A stretch of 64,000 bases of DNA from UTCHB3 sp964371075 (GTDB taxonomy: Bacteria; Bacteroidota; Ignavibacteria; Ignavibacteriales; Ignavibacteriaceae). The stretch lies in contig CAYJKN010000002.1 of assembly GCA_964371075.1 (NCBI GenBank), forward strand, positions 496,001-560,000, given 5' to 3'. The notes under the pieces are model-generated. The model was given only the letters and a program-made list of their open reading frames with translations. It was not told the origin of the DNA and ran no database searches. Below, one piece after another: positions 1 through 10,100 of the stretch; position 1 is the stretch's first letter, and every line of letters begins with the position of its first letter. A program made the position numbers and the translations under genes.

Positions 1-1182
1 ATCACCGTCGGTATCCATTTTGAGAGGATTGGTTTTGAATTGACTTACTTCTTTACCGTCTTCAAGTTTATCACCATCGGTGTCAGCTTTAAGAGGATCG
101 GTTTTATACTGTTTCAATTCGTCAGCATCGTTGATGCCATCACCGTCTGTGTCAGCTTTTAATGGATTAGTTTTATGGGTCATAACCTCATCATAATCAG
201 AGAGAGTATCGCCATCGGTGTCAACTTTAAGAGGATTGGTGTTGTATTTGGTAACTTCATCAAAGTCATTAAGTTTGTCACCATCAGTGTCGGCTTTAAG
301 AGGATCGGTTTTATGTTTAAGAACCTCTTCTCCATCCTTTAATCCATCACCATCTGTGTCAGCTTTAAGAGGATTGGTTGTGAATTTTAACAATTCTTCG
401 CCGTCATTAAGTCCGTCGCCATCAGTATCGGCAACGAGAGGATTAGTTTTGTGTTTAAGCACTTCATCACCGTCGCCAAGTCCATCACCATCGGTGTCAA
501 CTTTATAGGGGTCGGTTTTGTAAACGTAAATTTCGTCTTTGTCTAAAAGTCCATCACCATCAGAATCTTTGTTGATGTTGGTTCCACCAAAGATAATGTG
601 GAGTCCGCCATTTACATAAGTATCCTTGGGATCGCCATCTCTATAGTGGTTCAGGTTATCAGTAAAAGTATAATTAAATCCACCTGTAAGTCCAACCTGG
701 ATGTTTTCTGAGACTGCATAATCAACACCAAAACCGCCAACTCCAAGACCTGTCCAGCCTGTACCTTCAACTGATTTAACAGGATTCTGGAATTTTCTTG
801 AATCAGGGTCTTTTATTACATTATAATGTAATGCACCACCACCAACATAGAGGTATGGTGAAAACTGTTCGAATCCAAAAGGATACCACAATAGTCTTAA
901 GTCTATGGGCACCACATCGGTTTCATATTCGGTTAATTTGAAATCTTTTCCGGCATATTTAACATAACCGGCACCGAATTCAAGTCTCCAGGTGTCATTA
1001 AAGCCATACCTGAAGAAGCCTCTAAAACCACCATTCACCGAAGTTTCAGTGAACTCATTCATGGGAATAATGGCATTTCCTTCTACACCAAAATGTACTT
1101 TGGTGCTAAGGCTCTGTGCATATGTTATTGATCCTGCAGAGCAAATAACAAGAGCAAGCATAACAAGTAGTGCTTTTCTCAT
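1..1182 (-). CDS. Outer-membrane beta-barrel protein with Ca-binding type-3 repeats (3' truncated by window)
   Basis: The gene reads leftwards off the window, so only about 394 N-terminal residues are visible. It opens with a signal peptide (MRKALLVMLALVICSAG, cleavage near YAQS). About 170 residues rich in alternating aromatic and glycine strands follow (GAGYVKYAG, LYVGGGALHY, VGLTGGFNYTF), typical of a small outer-membrane barrel. From about residue 205 there are tandem 23-residue (69-nt) units with the core DTDGDGLxDGEE and a linker like KHKTNPLKA. Eight are complete and a ninth begins at the edge. Such acidic repeats are the thrombospondin type-3/OmpA-linker kind that bind Ca2+ and lead to a periplasmic domain, often OmpA-like peptidoglycan-binding; that domain would lie outside the window and is inferred. 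Start is the ATG at 1182, divergent from dapF. Confidence 0.85.
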   Translation of the reverse strand, partial: MRKALLVMLALVICSAGSITYAQSLSTKVHFGVEGNAIIPMNEFTETSVNGGFRGFFRYGFNDTWRLEFGAGYVKYAGKDFKLTEYETDVVPIDLRLLWYPFGFEQFSPYLYVGGGALHYNVIKDPDSRKFQNPVKSVEGTGWTGLGVGGFGVDYAVSENIQVGLTGGFNYTFTDNLNHYRDGDPKDTYVNGGLHIIFGGTNINKDSDGDGLLDKDEIYVYKTDPYKVDTDGDGLGDGDEVLKHKTNPLVADTDGDGLNDGEELLKFTTNPLKADTDGDGLKDGEEVLKHKTDPLKADTDGDKLNDFDEVTKYNTNPLKVDTDGDTLSDYDEVMTHKTNPLKADTDGDGINDADELKQYKTDPLKADTDGDKLEDGKEVSQFKTNPLKMDTDGD

Positions 1183-1393
1183 ATTTTTTCCTTACTATCT
1201 AGTTGTTGAATGTTTGATAGTGCAAACTTAAGCAATTTAAAGCGAAAAATTTGTGCATTATATCGCAAAATTCTTCACAAAATATTATGTTTTCACAAAT
1301 TTGATAAACTTTTATTGCGCAATTCTTCCAAAAAAAAGAGGAAAAGAGGGTTATAACATTGTCTATAAATTTGATAAAACATAAATTATATGA
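1183..1393. promoter_or_regulatory. Divergent intergenic region before the barrel gene and dapF
   Basis: This A/T-rich stretch of about 210 bases separates two divergent genes and must hold both promoters. No gene-sized reading frame or clear operator is visible, and I cannot place -35/-10 boxes with confidence. Confidence 0.4.
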
Positions 1394-2251
1394 ATGAGAT
1401 ATTTTAATTTTTGCAAAGTTAATGGTGCCGGGAACGATTTTATACTAATCGACCTGATTTCCAAAGGCGAGGCTTCGTTCTCTCGTGAGGAGGTAATCCA
1501 TCTCTGCGACCGGAGAAAAGGGATAGGTGCAGATGGTTTACTCATTTTATATCCGGCCCAAGATGCCGGTTTTTTTGTTGATTTTTATAATGCCGATGGA
1601 AGTAGTGGTTCGCTTTGTGGAAACGGAGCAAGATGTATCATTTTATATGCATTTGAGCAGGGGATGGACCATGACGGCGAAGTAAAATTCCGATTTGGTG
1701 AAAAAATCTATCGTGGAGAACTTCCGTTGGAGGGGTACCCGGTTTTTCATCTTAACAGGCCAAGCCGGTTAAAAAAGGGATTTAAGATTAAAGCCCGAAA
1801 CAGTCTTTTTACAGCACATTTTTGTGATACAGGATCACCTCATCTGATAATAAACATTGAGGATGTTCCAATTGATAACAGATACCCGGGCAAAACATTC
1901 ACAGAGCTTACCAATTTCCCTGTCGAAGAGTTGGGAAGAGAGCTGCGGTATCATCCCGATTTTGCTCCACAGGGGGTTAACGTAAATTTTGTTAAGATAA
2001 TAGATGAACATAATCTTATTATAAGGACCTGGGAGAGGGGAGTTGAAGGTGAAACAGACGCATGTGGAACAGGCTCAACTGCTGCCGCAATTATAATGTT
2101 TGCACTCGGAATGGTTACCCCTCCGGTAAAGCTTCTCACAAAAAGTGGTGATACATTAACAATAAATTTTGAAATTATAGATAATAAACTTGAAAACCTT
2201 AGTTTAACAGGTCCTGCCGAAATAAACTTTCGTGGTACCGTTGAACTGTAA
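1394..2251 (+). CDS. dapF: Diaminopimelate epimerase
   Basis: DapF interconverts LL- and meso-diaminopimelate, the last isomerisation before meso-DAP enters peptidoglycan or lysine synthesis; it is cytosolic and cofactor-free. The 285 residues match the family length. The N-terminal KVNGAGNDF motif is present. The two catalytic cysteines sit in LCGNGARC (about residue 78) and DACGTGSTAA (about residue 225), one in each pseudo-symmetric half. The ATG at 1394 is chosen because the overlapping ATG at 1390 reads into a stop after five codons. No other lysine-pathway gene is adjacent. Confidence 0.95.
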   Translation: MRYFNFCKVNGAGNDFILIDLISKGEASFSREEVIHLCDRRKGIGADGLLILYPAQDAGFFVDFYNADGSSGSLCGNGARCIILYAFEQGMDHDGEVKFRFGEKIYRGELPLEGYPVFHLNRPSRLKKGFKIKARNSLFTAHFCDTGSPHLIINIEDVPIDNRYPGKTFTELTNFPVEELGRELRYHPDFAPQGVNVNFVKIIDEHNLIIRTWERGVEGETDACGTGSTAAAIIMFALGMVTPPVKLLTKSGDTLTINFEIIDNKLENLSLTGPAEINFRGTVEL

Positions 2252-2267
2252 ATATTAAGGAGTAGAA

Positions 2268-2570
2268 ATGGCGAAGATTCTGTTTTTTGTGTCTTATGAG
2301 ATTGACCCAAACAAAAGGGAAGAGTATCTGGATTCAATTAAAGAATATAAATCGTTGATTAAATCGGAAGGACTTTTAAATTATTCACTTCTTGAAGAGA
2401 AGGGAAAATCGAACAAATTCCGTGAAATTTTTGAATTTGATTCTACGGAAGCTTTTGATGATTTTGATGATGCAGGTAACGAAAGACTGAGCCTGCTTAA
2501 CAGGAAACTGGAGTCACTTAAGATTGCAAAATCAACAAAATCCAGAACACTAATTGAAGTGGATATCTAA
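2268..2570 (+). CDS. Small protein, possible ABM-like dimeric alpha/beta-barrel
   Basis: A 100-residue cytosolic protein starting 16 bases after dapF, with a good ribosome site (AAGGAG) before ATG. The pattern KILFFVSYEIDPNKREEYLDSIKEY, then a strand, helix and C-terminal RTLIEVDI, resembles the ferredoxin-like alpha/beta fold of antibiotic-biosynthesis-monooxygenase (ABM) or EthD-type proteins, but no diagnostic catalytic residue is visible. It could be the last gene of a dapF transcript or the first of the electron-transfer cluster that follows 41 bases later. Function unknown. Confidence 0.6.
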   Translation: MAKILFFVSYEIDPNKREEYLDSIKEYKSLIKSEGLLNYSLLEEKGKSNKFREIFEFDSTEAFDDFDDAGNERLSLLNRKLESLKIAKSTKSRTLIEVDI

Positions 2571-2611
2571 TCTTATAAAGCCATGCCATCATCATGGCAG
2601 AAGGAATTTAA

Positions 2612-3565
2612 TTGAGTAAGTTTTCACATACACTGTACATATCACTCTTTTTTATCGTTGGAATAACCTCAACTGTGATCCTGTATTACAACGGGAAAGA
2701 CTATTATGCGGCACCAAAAGAGGAAAGACCTCATACTGATGCCAAACTGTTGTGGCGTCCTTCTCAGATTGATGAGATACCAAGGTACCAGAAAAAACTG
2801 GAATATAACAGTGAAGCACATGTAGTTCTCGAACCCAAAGGATATCTCGGTCATGCTTTGGGAATAACCGGCACACTGATGATGATAATAGGAGTTTCAA
2901 CCTATATGGTCAGGAAAAGAACCCGAATGTTTTTCAGATGGGGGATATTAAAACACTGGCTCGAGTTTCATATCTTCCTTTGTGTTGTGGGTCCCATATT
3001 TGTCTTGTACCACACTGCATTTAAGTTTGGGGGGATAGTTTCCATTTCGTTTTGGTCGATGACAGCAGTGGTTGTCTCGGGAGTTGCCGGCAGGTTCATT
3101 TATACAAAAATACCCCGTTCGATTAAGGGAAATGAACTTGATGCCCAGGAGATTGCCAGAATGCAGAAGGAAAATACACTAATGCTTCAGGAGAAGTTTA
3201 ATCTAAATCAGGAAATAATGGATGAGATCGAGCAAGCAGGAGCAGCCGGGGATACAAGAGGCACAGGAACCTGGTCGAGTTTACTTACTATATTTAGAGA
3301 CTGGTTTTTAATCAGAAATTCAGTAAATTCACTCCGGAAAAGATTAAAAAACTCGGGAGTGACCGACAAAAAGCTTGTAAAAGAGATATTATCCGCCGCA
3401 AAAGAGAAAATTTCTCTTGACCGGAAAAACAGAATTTTAAGATCGATGCACAAACTTTTTAAGTATTGGCATATTTTTCATTTACCATTTGCCATCACGA
3501 TGTTTGTAATAATGCTGATCCATGTAGCTGTGACAGTTTATTACGGAGCTGGATGGATTTTTTAG
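2612..3565 (+). CDS. Cytochrome-b-like / ferric-reductase-like inner-membrane protein of the multihaem cluster
   Basis: 317 residues with a TTG start at 2612 preceded by AGAAGGAA. Four hydrophobic segments are seen: about 7-25 (LYISLFFIVGITSTVILYY), 82-100, 118-160 (two helices) and 284-312. Histidines lie inside or at the edge of these segments: GHALG, LKHWLEFHIF, LYHTAFKF, KYWHIFH and LIHVAV. This spacing is typical of bis-His b-haem membrane proteins, so the protein probably binds b-haems and could exchange electrons with quinol. About 110 charged residues form a soluble loop between helices 4 and 5. It is the first gene of a tight run leading to two giant c-type cytochromes. Family assignment comes from the pattern, not from a recognised signature. 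Confidence 0.65.
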   Translation: MSKFSHTLYISLFFIVGITSTVILYYNGKDYYAAPKEERPHTDAKLLWRPSQIDEIPRYQKKLEYNSEAHVVLEPKGYLGHALGITGTLMMIIGVSTYMVRKRTRMFFRWGILKHWLEFHIFLCVVGPIFVLYHTAFKFGGIVSISFWSMTAVVVSGVAGRFIYTKIPRSIKGNELDAQEIARMQKENTLMLQEKFNLNQEIMDEIEQAGAAGDTRGTGTWSSLLTIFRDWFLIRNSVNSLRKRLKNSGVTDKKLVKEILSAAKEKISLDRKNRILRSMHKLFKYWHIFHLPFAITMFVIMLIHVAVTVYYGAGWIF

Positions 3566-3574
3566 GAGAATTAC

Positions 3575-4177
3575 ATGAAGTTCAACAAAGTTTATGTGTA
3601 TATCATCATTCTTGTCTTTGCTGTTGCCGGGGTTGTTATTTTTTCAACCATGAGTGGCACTAAAAAGACGGATGCACCACCAATCGGAGACGGCGCACAG
3701 ATGCCAATGGACGGGACACACGAAGGAATGGGTAGTGGTCCTGCAGGTGAACCCGGTTCCGGAAATGTAAAAGCAGATATCCTCGAGAAAATGGCACAAC
3801 TTGAAAAAGCTGCCAATGATAACCCAAACGATACGGCAAAATTGCTTGAATATGCGGAGTTTATGGGAATGGCTCACAAACCGGACAAAGCCATAGATGG
3901 TTACACAAGATATTTAAAAATTAATCCTAACAATTTTGAAGTTCTTGTCGCTTTAAGCAGTCTCTACTATCAGAAGAAGGAGATGGATAAGGCATTGGAA
4001 ACAATTAACAGAGCGTTAAAAGTTGATCCAAAAAACTCAGAAGCTATCTTTTATCTCGGTTTTATCGAGCGTGAAAAAGGTGATGTTGCCAAGGCCAAGG
4101 CAACCTGGCAGAAGTTGATAAAAGATCAACCAGGAACACCGGGAGCTGAACTTGCGGAGAAGGAATTGGCAAAATAA
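3575..4177 (+). CDS. Membrane-anchored periplasmic TPR protein
   Basis: 200 residues starting 9 bases after the preceding gene with AGGAG before ATG. An N-terminal helix (about 7-24, VYIIILVFAVAGVVIF) anchors a Gly/Pro/Met-rich linker. At least three tetratricopeptide repeats follow (DTAKLLEYAEFMGMAHKPDKA, NNFEVLVALSSLYYQKKEMDKAL, SEAIFYLGFIEREKGDVAKA). This resembles the TPR part of CcmH/CcmI/NrfG-type cytochrome-maturation proteins. In a multihaem cluster it may hold apocytochromes during haem attachment or scaffold the electron-transfer complex; both are inference. Confidence 0.75.
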   Translation: MKFNKVYVYIIILVFAVAGVVIFSTMSGTKKTDAPPIGDGAQMPMDGTHEGMGSGPAGEPGSGNVKADILEKMAQLEKAANDNPNDTAKLLEYAEFMGMAHKPDKAIDGYTRYLKINPNNFEVLVALSSLYYQKKEMDKALETINRALKVDPKNSEAIFYLGFIEREKGDVAKAKATWQKLIKDQPGTPGAELAEKELAK

Positions 4178-4180
4178 AAA

Positions 4181-5521
4181 GTGGATGAAGTTTTTCTGGA
4201 AGAAACGGGCGGATATTTATTCGCCCTTCTTCTCATATCTATAGTCCTGTTTTTCTACCTTAGGGGGAAAAGCAGAACCTCAAAAAAAAATGTAAAGAAG
4301 ATTGAGGAAGCTAAAAACCTTGGTCTTTTCGAACCCGTCTCTCTCCACCCGTTTGTTAATGAAAATATTTGTATCGGCAGTGGTGCTTGCATTGAAGCCT
4401 GCCCTGAAAAAGACATCCTTGCGATTGTAAACGGCAGAGCAACCACAGTGAATGCTTCACGATGTGTGGGTCATGGTGCTTGTTTCCATGCATGTCCTGT
4501 TCAGGCGATTGCCTTATATATCGGAACTGAAAAAAGAGGGGTTGACCTTCCCCATGTAAGTCAGGAGTTTGAAACAAATGTCCCTATGCTCTTTATTGCT
4601 GGTGAACTTGGCGGAATGGGATTAATCAAAAATGCTGTTGAGCAGGGGAAACAAGCTGTAATTTATCTTTTTAAGAAGCTCAAAAAGGATCACAAAGCCC
4701 AATTTGATGTGATTGTTGTAGGTTCAGGTCCTGCCGGGATCTCGGCAACACTGAAAAGTGCAGAATATGGCCTAAAATATAAAACGCTTGAACAGGACAC
4801 AATTGGTGGAACTGTATACAGCTTCCCCAGATCAAAGATTGTAATGACTTCACCGATGGATCTTCCACTTCTTGGAAAAGTTAAACTTGTAGAAACCAAC
4901 AAAGACGAACTTATAACGATTTGGTCGGATGTGATTTCTAAAAACAAGATTAAAATTGATGAAAACGAAAAAGTTGAGTCGATAGTAAAAGAAGGTGAAA
5001 TATTTAAAGTGACGACGGACAAGGGGGAATATTCTTCTTTTTCCGTAATTTTGGCCATTGGAAGAAGGGGTTCTCCCAGAAAGCTCGGCGTTTTAGGAGA
5101 AAACAAGAAAAAAGTGTTCTATCGGTTATTGGAACCTGAACACATAGATAATCAAAAAATTTTAGTAGTTGGCGGCGGGGATTCAGCAATTGAATCCGCT
5201 ATTCTCCTCGCACATGGCAGTAACACGGTCCATTTATCATATCGTGCTGATGCCTTTTCACGAATAAAACCTAAAAACCTAGAAAACATAAATTCTTACT
5301 CACAAAGTGGTAAGTTACAGTTATTGTTAAGTACAAATGTTGTTGAAATTAAAGATGAATCTGTGGTACTTAACAGGGGCGGTAATTCAGAAGACCTTTT
5401 CGAAATTGAAAACGACCTTGTTTACATCTTTGCCGGCGGTGAATTGCCGGTTAAGTTTCTTGAAAAGGCCGGCGTGCGGATCACAAAGAAATTTGGAGAA
5501 GCAATTTTAAGCCATAAATAA
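4181..5521 (+). CDS. Membrane-anchored ferredoxin/FAD-NAD(P) oxidoreductase fusion with atypical FeS motifs
   Basis: 446 residues with a GTG start three bases after the TPR gene. Order: one N-terminal helix (about 10-28), a two-cluster ferredoxin domain (about 60-110), then a thioredoxin-reductase-like flavoprotein with FAD motif GSGPAG (about 184), an IGGTVYSFPR segment, NAD(P) motif GGGDSA (about 330) and a final FAGGE. There is no redox CxxC, so it is not a thioredoxin reductase. Both FeS motifs lack their second cysteine: CIGSGACIEACP has Ser and CVGHGACFHACP has His at that place. It could pass electrons between NAD(P)H or quinol and the neighbouring cytochromes; the direction is unknown. 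Confidence 0.75.
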   Translation: MDEVFLEETGGYLFALLLISIVLFFYLRGKSRTSKKNVKKIEEAKNLGLFEPVSLHPFVNENICIGSGACIEACPEKDILAIVNGRATTVNASRCVGHGACFHACPVQAIALYIGTEKRGVDLPHVSQEFETNVPMLFIAGELGGMGLIKNAVEQGKQAVIYLFKKLKKDHKAQFDVIVVGSGPAGISATLKSAEYGLKYKTLEQDTIGGTVYSFPRSKIVMTSPMDLPLLGKVKLVETNKDELITIWSDVISKNKIKIDENEKVESIVKEGEIFKVTTDKGEYSSFSVILAIGRRGSPRKLGVLGENKKKVFYRLLEPEHIDNQKILVVGGGDSAIESAILLAHGSNTVHLSYRADAFSRIKPKNLENINSYSQSGKLQLLLSTNVVEIKDESVVLNRGGNSEDLFEIENDLVYIFAGGELPVKFLEKAGVRITKKFGEAILSHK

Positions 5522-5545
5522 TAAATCAACAAAACCGGGATTCCT

Positions 5546-7117
5546 GTGTTTCGTATCCTTTTTGTTTCATTAGTTATATCGGTTGTCGTCAGAGCACAGT
5601 TCTCTCCCGGTGATCTGAGCAATGCCCACGCCAATCTTGAAGGCATGAGTAATTGCAGCAAATGCCACACTTCAGGCGATGAAGTGCAGAATTCCAAATG
5701 CCTCTCATGCCATACCGAGATCAATACTCTTGTTAACAGTGGAAGAGGATTACACGCCAGAGAAGCAAAAGGGAAGATGTGTTATGCCTGCCATAGTGAA
5801 CACCATGGTAGAGGCTACAAATTGATGAGTTTTAATCAAAAAGGTTTTGATCATGGAAGGGCGGGATATGTTCTTCAAGGAAAACACCTTCAACTTTCTT
5901 GTGCGGGATGCCATCAGGCGAAATACATAAAAGGGAATGCCAAAAAAAGAGCCGGCAGAACCTTTCTTGGACTTGAACAGAACTGTCTCGGATGTCATAC
6001 AGATGTGCACAAAACAACTCTTGGAAACAATTGTACGGGTTGCCACACTCAAAGTGTTTTTAAACCTGCAACGGGTTTTAGTCATGCAAAAACCAATTTT
6101 AATCTTACAGGAGCTCACACACGGGTTGATTGTTACAGATGCCACACCAATACAAACCTCGCCGGTAAAGATTCCAAGGTTTTTAAAGGTATTCAATTTG
6201 CATCGTGTACCAACTGTCATAAAGATATCCACAACGGAAAACTTGGGAATGTTTGTACCGATTGTCACTCAACCGACAATTTTAAAAATGTAAAACTAAA
6301 CGGATTTGACCACGATAAAACAGGTTTTCGACTGTTGGGCCAACATCGTGTTGTTAAGTGTGGCGAGTGTCATGGGACCGATCTAAATTCAAAGCCTGAA
6401 CATAAAAATTGTACCAATTGTCATAAAGATTATCATAAAGGTGAGTTCATCGCAGCAGGCAAATCGGGAGAATGTTCTGATTGCCACACGGTGAATGGCT
6501 TCTCCCCATCGTTATTTACTCTGGAACTTCATCAAAAAACGCGGTTTCCGCTGGCAGGATCACATCTTGCACAACCTTGCCAAAGTTGTCACTATTCAGG
6601 AACAGAATGGAAATTCAAAAAGGATAATTTTGAGTGTGTTAGTTGTCATAAGAATATTCACGGCGAAGAGATTTCAGCCAAATTTATGGGCAATAACAAC
6701 TGTTCAAGTTGCCATAATGTTGAAAACTGGTTAAAATACAGCTTTGATCATGAAAAAACAGAGTTTAAACTAACCGGCAAACACGCTCAGAAAAAATGTT
6801 ATGATTGCCATAAAAAAGATGAGAGTGTAACTCCGCCCGTAAGAAAATTTGCTTCTCTTAATACATACTGCGAAAGCTGCCACAAAGAAGTTCACAATTA
6901 TCAGTTCAAAACGACAGGTGAAAATGACTGTCTGAAGTGTCACACTACTTCCAACTGGAAACCGGAAAAGTTTGACCACAACAATACCCGTTTTTCGCTA
7001 ACGGGTGCTCATTCACTTATTGAATGTGAAAAATGCCATAAAAAAGCCGAATCGAACGGCGTAATGTTTGTAAAATACAAAATCGAAGATTTCAAATGCG
7101 CAACCTGTCACTTTTAA
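5546..7117 (+). CDS. Periplasmic 20-haem c-type cytochrome
   Basis: 523 residues beginning with a GTG and a signal peptide (MFRILFVSLVISVVVRAQ). I count 20 CxxCH haem c attachment motifs, from CSKCH near residue 37 to CATCH, which ends one residue before the stop. Spacing is irregular but shows a recurring unit: CxxCH, then FDHxxTxFxLxGxH, then CxxCH; the isolated histidines in FDH and GxH are candidate distal ligands. There is one haem per 26 residues. No lipobox, membrane helix or sorting domain is seen, so a periplasmic location is likely. By analogy to MtrA/OmaB-type proteins it could insert into or dock on the outer-membrane barrel encoded two genes downstream. Its last 22 bases overlap the next gene, suggesting translational coupling. 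Confidence 0.92.
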   Translation: MFRILFVSLVISVVVRAQFSPGDLSNAHANLEGMSNCSKCHTSGDEVQNSKCLSCHTEINTLVNSGRGLHAREAKGKMCYACHSEHHGRGYKLMSFNQKGFDHGRAGYVLQGKHLQLSCAGCHQAKYIKGNAKKRAGRTFLGLEQNCLGCHTDVHKTTLGNNCTGCHTQSVFKPATGFSHAKTNFNLTGAHTRVDCYRCHTNTNLAGKDSKVFKGIQFASCTNCHKDIHNGKLGNVCTDCHSTDNFKNVKLNGFDHDKTGFRLLGQHRVVKCGECHGTDLNSKPEHKNCTNCHKDYHKGEFIAAGKSGECSDCHTVNGFSPSLFTLELHQKTRFPLAGSHLAQPCQSCHYSGTEWKFKKDNFECVSCHKNIHGEEISAKFMGNNNCSSCHNVENWLKYSFDHEKTEFKLTGKHAQKKCYDCHKKDESVTPPVRKFASLNTYCESCHKEVHNYQFKTTGENDCLKCHTTSNWKPEKFDHNNTRFSLTGAHSLIECEKCHKKAESNGVMFVKYKIEDFKCATCHF

Positions 7118-10100
7118 TTTCATTTTTGGCATTGTTTAATGTCGTTGTCGCCCAGTCACCACATGGTGATCTGAAAGGGAAGGACTGTGGAAGCTGCCAT
7201 AATCCACAAAACTGGATTGTTGACACAAAAAAACTCGATTTTGATCATTCAACAACCAAATTCGCTTTAAAGGGACAACATTCAACCGTTGACTGTAAAA
7301 CTTGTCACACCACTCTCAAATTTGAGGGTACTCCGGTTACCTGTTCAAGTTGTCACACGTCAGTTCACGGGAATACATTGTCAAACGATTGTCAATCATG
7401 CCATACGCCGGAAAACTGGTTGGTGAAAGAGATTCTTCCACTTCATGAAAGAAGCCGGTTCCCCTTATTCGGTTCTCATCAGACAGCAGATTGTGGTATG
7501 TGCCACCAAAATTACGAAGTGCGTCAGTTTGAACCCGTGCAAACAGATTGTTACAGTTGCCATGCAAAAGATTATTTTGCAACCGCTGTACCAAATCATC
7601 CAAACGGGAAATTCTCGACCGATTGTACATTGTGCCATGATGTTAAAGCTGTCAACTGGAGAAGTTCAAACATCAACCACGAATTTTTCCCTTTAACCGG
7701 GGGGCACAGCCGACCAAGTTGTTTTGACTGTCACAATCAAGGCACCTTCACAGGTCTCTCCCGTGAGTGTTATTCATGCCATCAACCAAATTTTGAGGCG
7801 ACAAAAAATCCTGATCATGTTCTCGGTAATTTTTCTAAACTGTGTCAAGTATGCCACAACATAAACGCATGGGTTCCTGCTCAATTTGATCATAACCTGA
7901 CAACTTTCCCTTTAACCGGAAGGCACACCACTACGCCGTGTGCAAGTTGCCACACTTCGGGATACGCGGGGACACCAAAAGCTTGTGTAAGTTGTCACCA
8001 AACAAATTATAATGCAACAACAAATCCAAATCATATTGCGGCATCAATTCCAACTACTTGTGAATCATGCCATACAACATCAGGTTGGCAGCCTGCTTCA
8101 TTTGATCATAACCTGACAACATTCCCTTTGACAGGAAAACACACAACTGTTTCGTGCGCCAGTTGCCACACTCAGGGATACACGGGAACACCAAAAGCTT
8201 GTGTAAGTTGTCACCAAACGGATTACAATGGCACAACCAATCCAAATCATACGGTAGCATCGTTCCCAACCGCTTGTGAATCGTGTCATACAACATCCGG
8301 TTGGCAGCCGGCACAATTTGACCATGATGGCCCCTATTTCCCCATTTATTCAGGTAAACACCGCGGGAAGTGGGATGCTTGCAGCGACTGTCATAAAAAT
8401 CCGGCAAGTTTTGCAGAATTTTCCTGTACCACTTGTCATGAACATAATCAAAATGATATGAACAGTGAACATCAGGGGATCCAGGGTTACAGGTGGGAAT
8501 CTTCCGCTTGTTATGCCTGTCATCCTTCGGGTGATGCAAATGGTGCATTTAATCATCAGATTTCGCCATTTCCACTTACAGGGGCACATGTTACAACTGA
8601 CTGTGCTCTTTGTCATACAACCGGTTATGCAAACACCCCAAACGATTGTTACTCCTGTCATCAACAGGGTTTTAACCTGACCACCAAACTGAACCATACT
8701 CTTGCAGGTTTTTCTCAGAATTGTACTCAGTGTCATAACACAACGGCCTGGGCAACCACCACATTCAACCACACCACCTCTGCGGGATTTCCACTTCAGA
8801 ATTCCCATGCAGGTAAAACATGTGTTGATTGTCATCAGACTTCATATACAACAACATCAAATGAATGTTCTTCATGCCACATGCCGGATTATCAAGGCTC
8901 GACCAATCCAAATCATGTTGCGGGGAATTACCCTCAAGTTTGTTCAAGTTGTCACACTGATGTTGGTTGGGCTCCTGCCACTTTTGACCATACAATTGTT
9001 AATTTCCCGATAACAGGCAGGCATACTACTGTTGCGTGTGCAGAGTGTCATACCACAGGATTCACAAATACTCCAAACCAATGCAGTGGTTGCCATCTCG
9101 ATGATTATCAAACTGCTCAAAATCCTAACCATATTGGAGCACAATTCCCTCAGACTTGCGCAACTTGCCACACAAGCTCAGGGTGGGCCCCGGCAACATT
9201 TGAACATGATATTGAGTATTTCCCAATTTACAGCGGTAAACACCGCAACGAATGGAACAGCGACTGTCGTTCGTGCCACAATGTCCCAACAAATTATGCC
9301 GCATTTACTTGCATCGACTGTCATGAACACGACCAAACATCGATGAACCAACAACATCAGGGGGTTCAGGGGTATATTTATGCTTCTGCTGAATGTTTTG
9401 CATGCCATCCGGATGGAACTGCCAACGGTGCCTTTAACCACACAACATCTCAGTTCCCATTAACAGGGAATCATTTGACCCTGACTTGTAACCAGTGTCA
9501 TGCCACGGGCTATCCAAATACACCAAATGACTGTTATTCATGTCACCAGACAGGTTATAATTTGACAAACAAGTTAAACCACACTTTGGCAGGTTTTTCA
9601 CAAAATTGCACTGAATGTCACAACACCTCAGGTTGGGTGTCAACAACTTTTAATCATTCTACCACCACAGGGTTTCCGTTGACAAACGCCCACTCCACAC
9701 CCGTGTGCAGTGCATGTCACGAAACCACATACACCGGAACGGTAAGTGAATGTTCCTCTTGTCATATCGAAGATTACAACGCGGCTACCAATCCAAATCA
9801 TGCGGGGCCCCATTTCCCGACGATTTGTAGTGATTGTCACACAAACTCTGCATGGGCTCCATCAACATTTAATCACGATGTCCAACATTTCCCAATCTAC
9901 AGCGGTAAACATCGAAATGAGTGGAATAATAATTGTCTCAGTTGTCACACAGTTCCCGGTAATTTTGCTTCTTTCTCGTGTATCGATTGTCATGAACATA
10001 ACCAGACTTCAATGAATCAGGAACACCAGGGAGTGGCAAACTATTCGTGGAATTCTCAAAGATGTTTTGAATGCCACCCCGATGGAGATAGTGGTCCAAC

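Noticed and set aside
218..508. Plus-strand open frame of 96 codons rich in Ser/Pro
   Set aside because: It is the antisense of the 69-base Ca-binding repeats of the minus-strand barrel gene; the regular repetition follows from those.
2580..2598. GCCATG/CATGGC hairpin before the cytochrome cluster
   Set aside because: Six pairs only, without a T run; could be chance and is too weak to call a terminator or attenuator.
8054..8835. Long minus-strand frames inside the cytochrome gene
   Set aside because: They are antisense shadows of the CxxCH modules; the plus frame has signal peptide, haem motifs and tight operon spacing.
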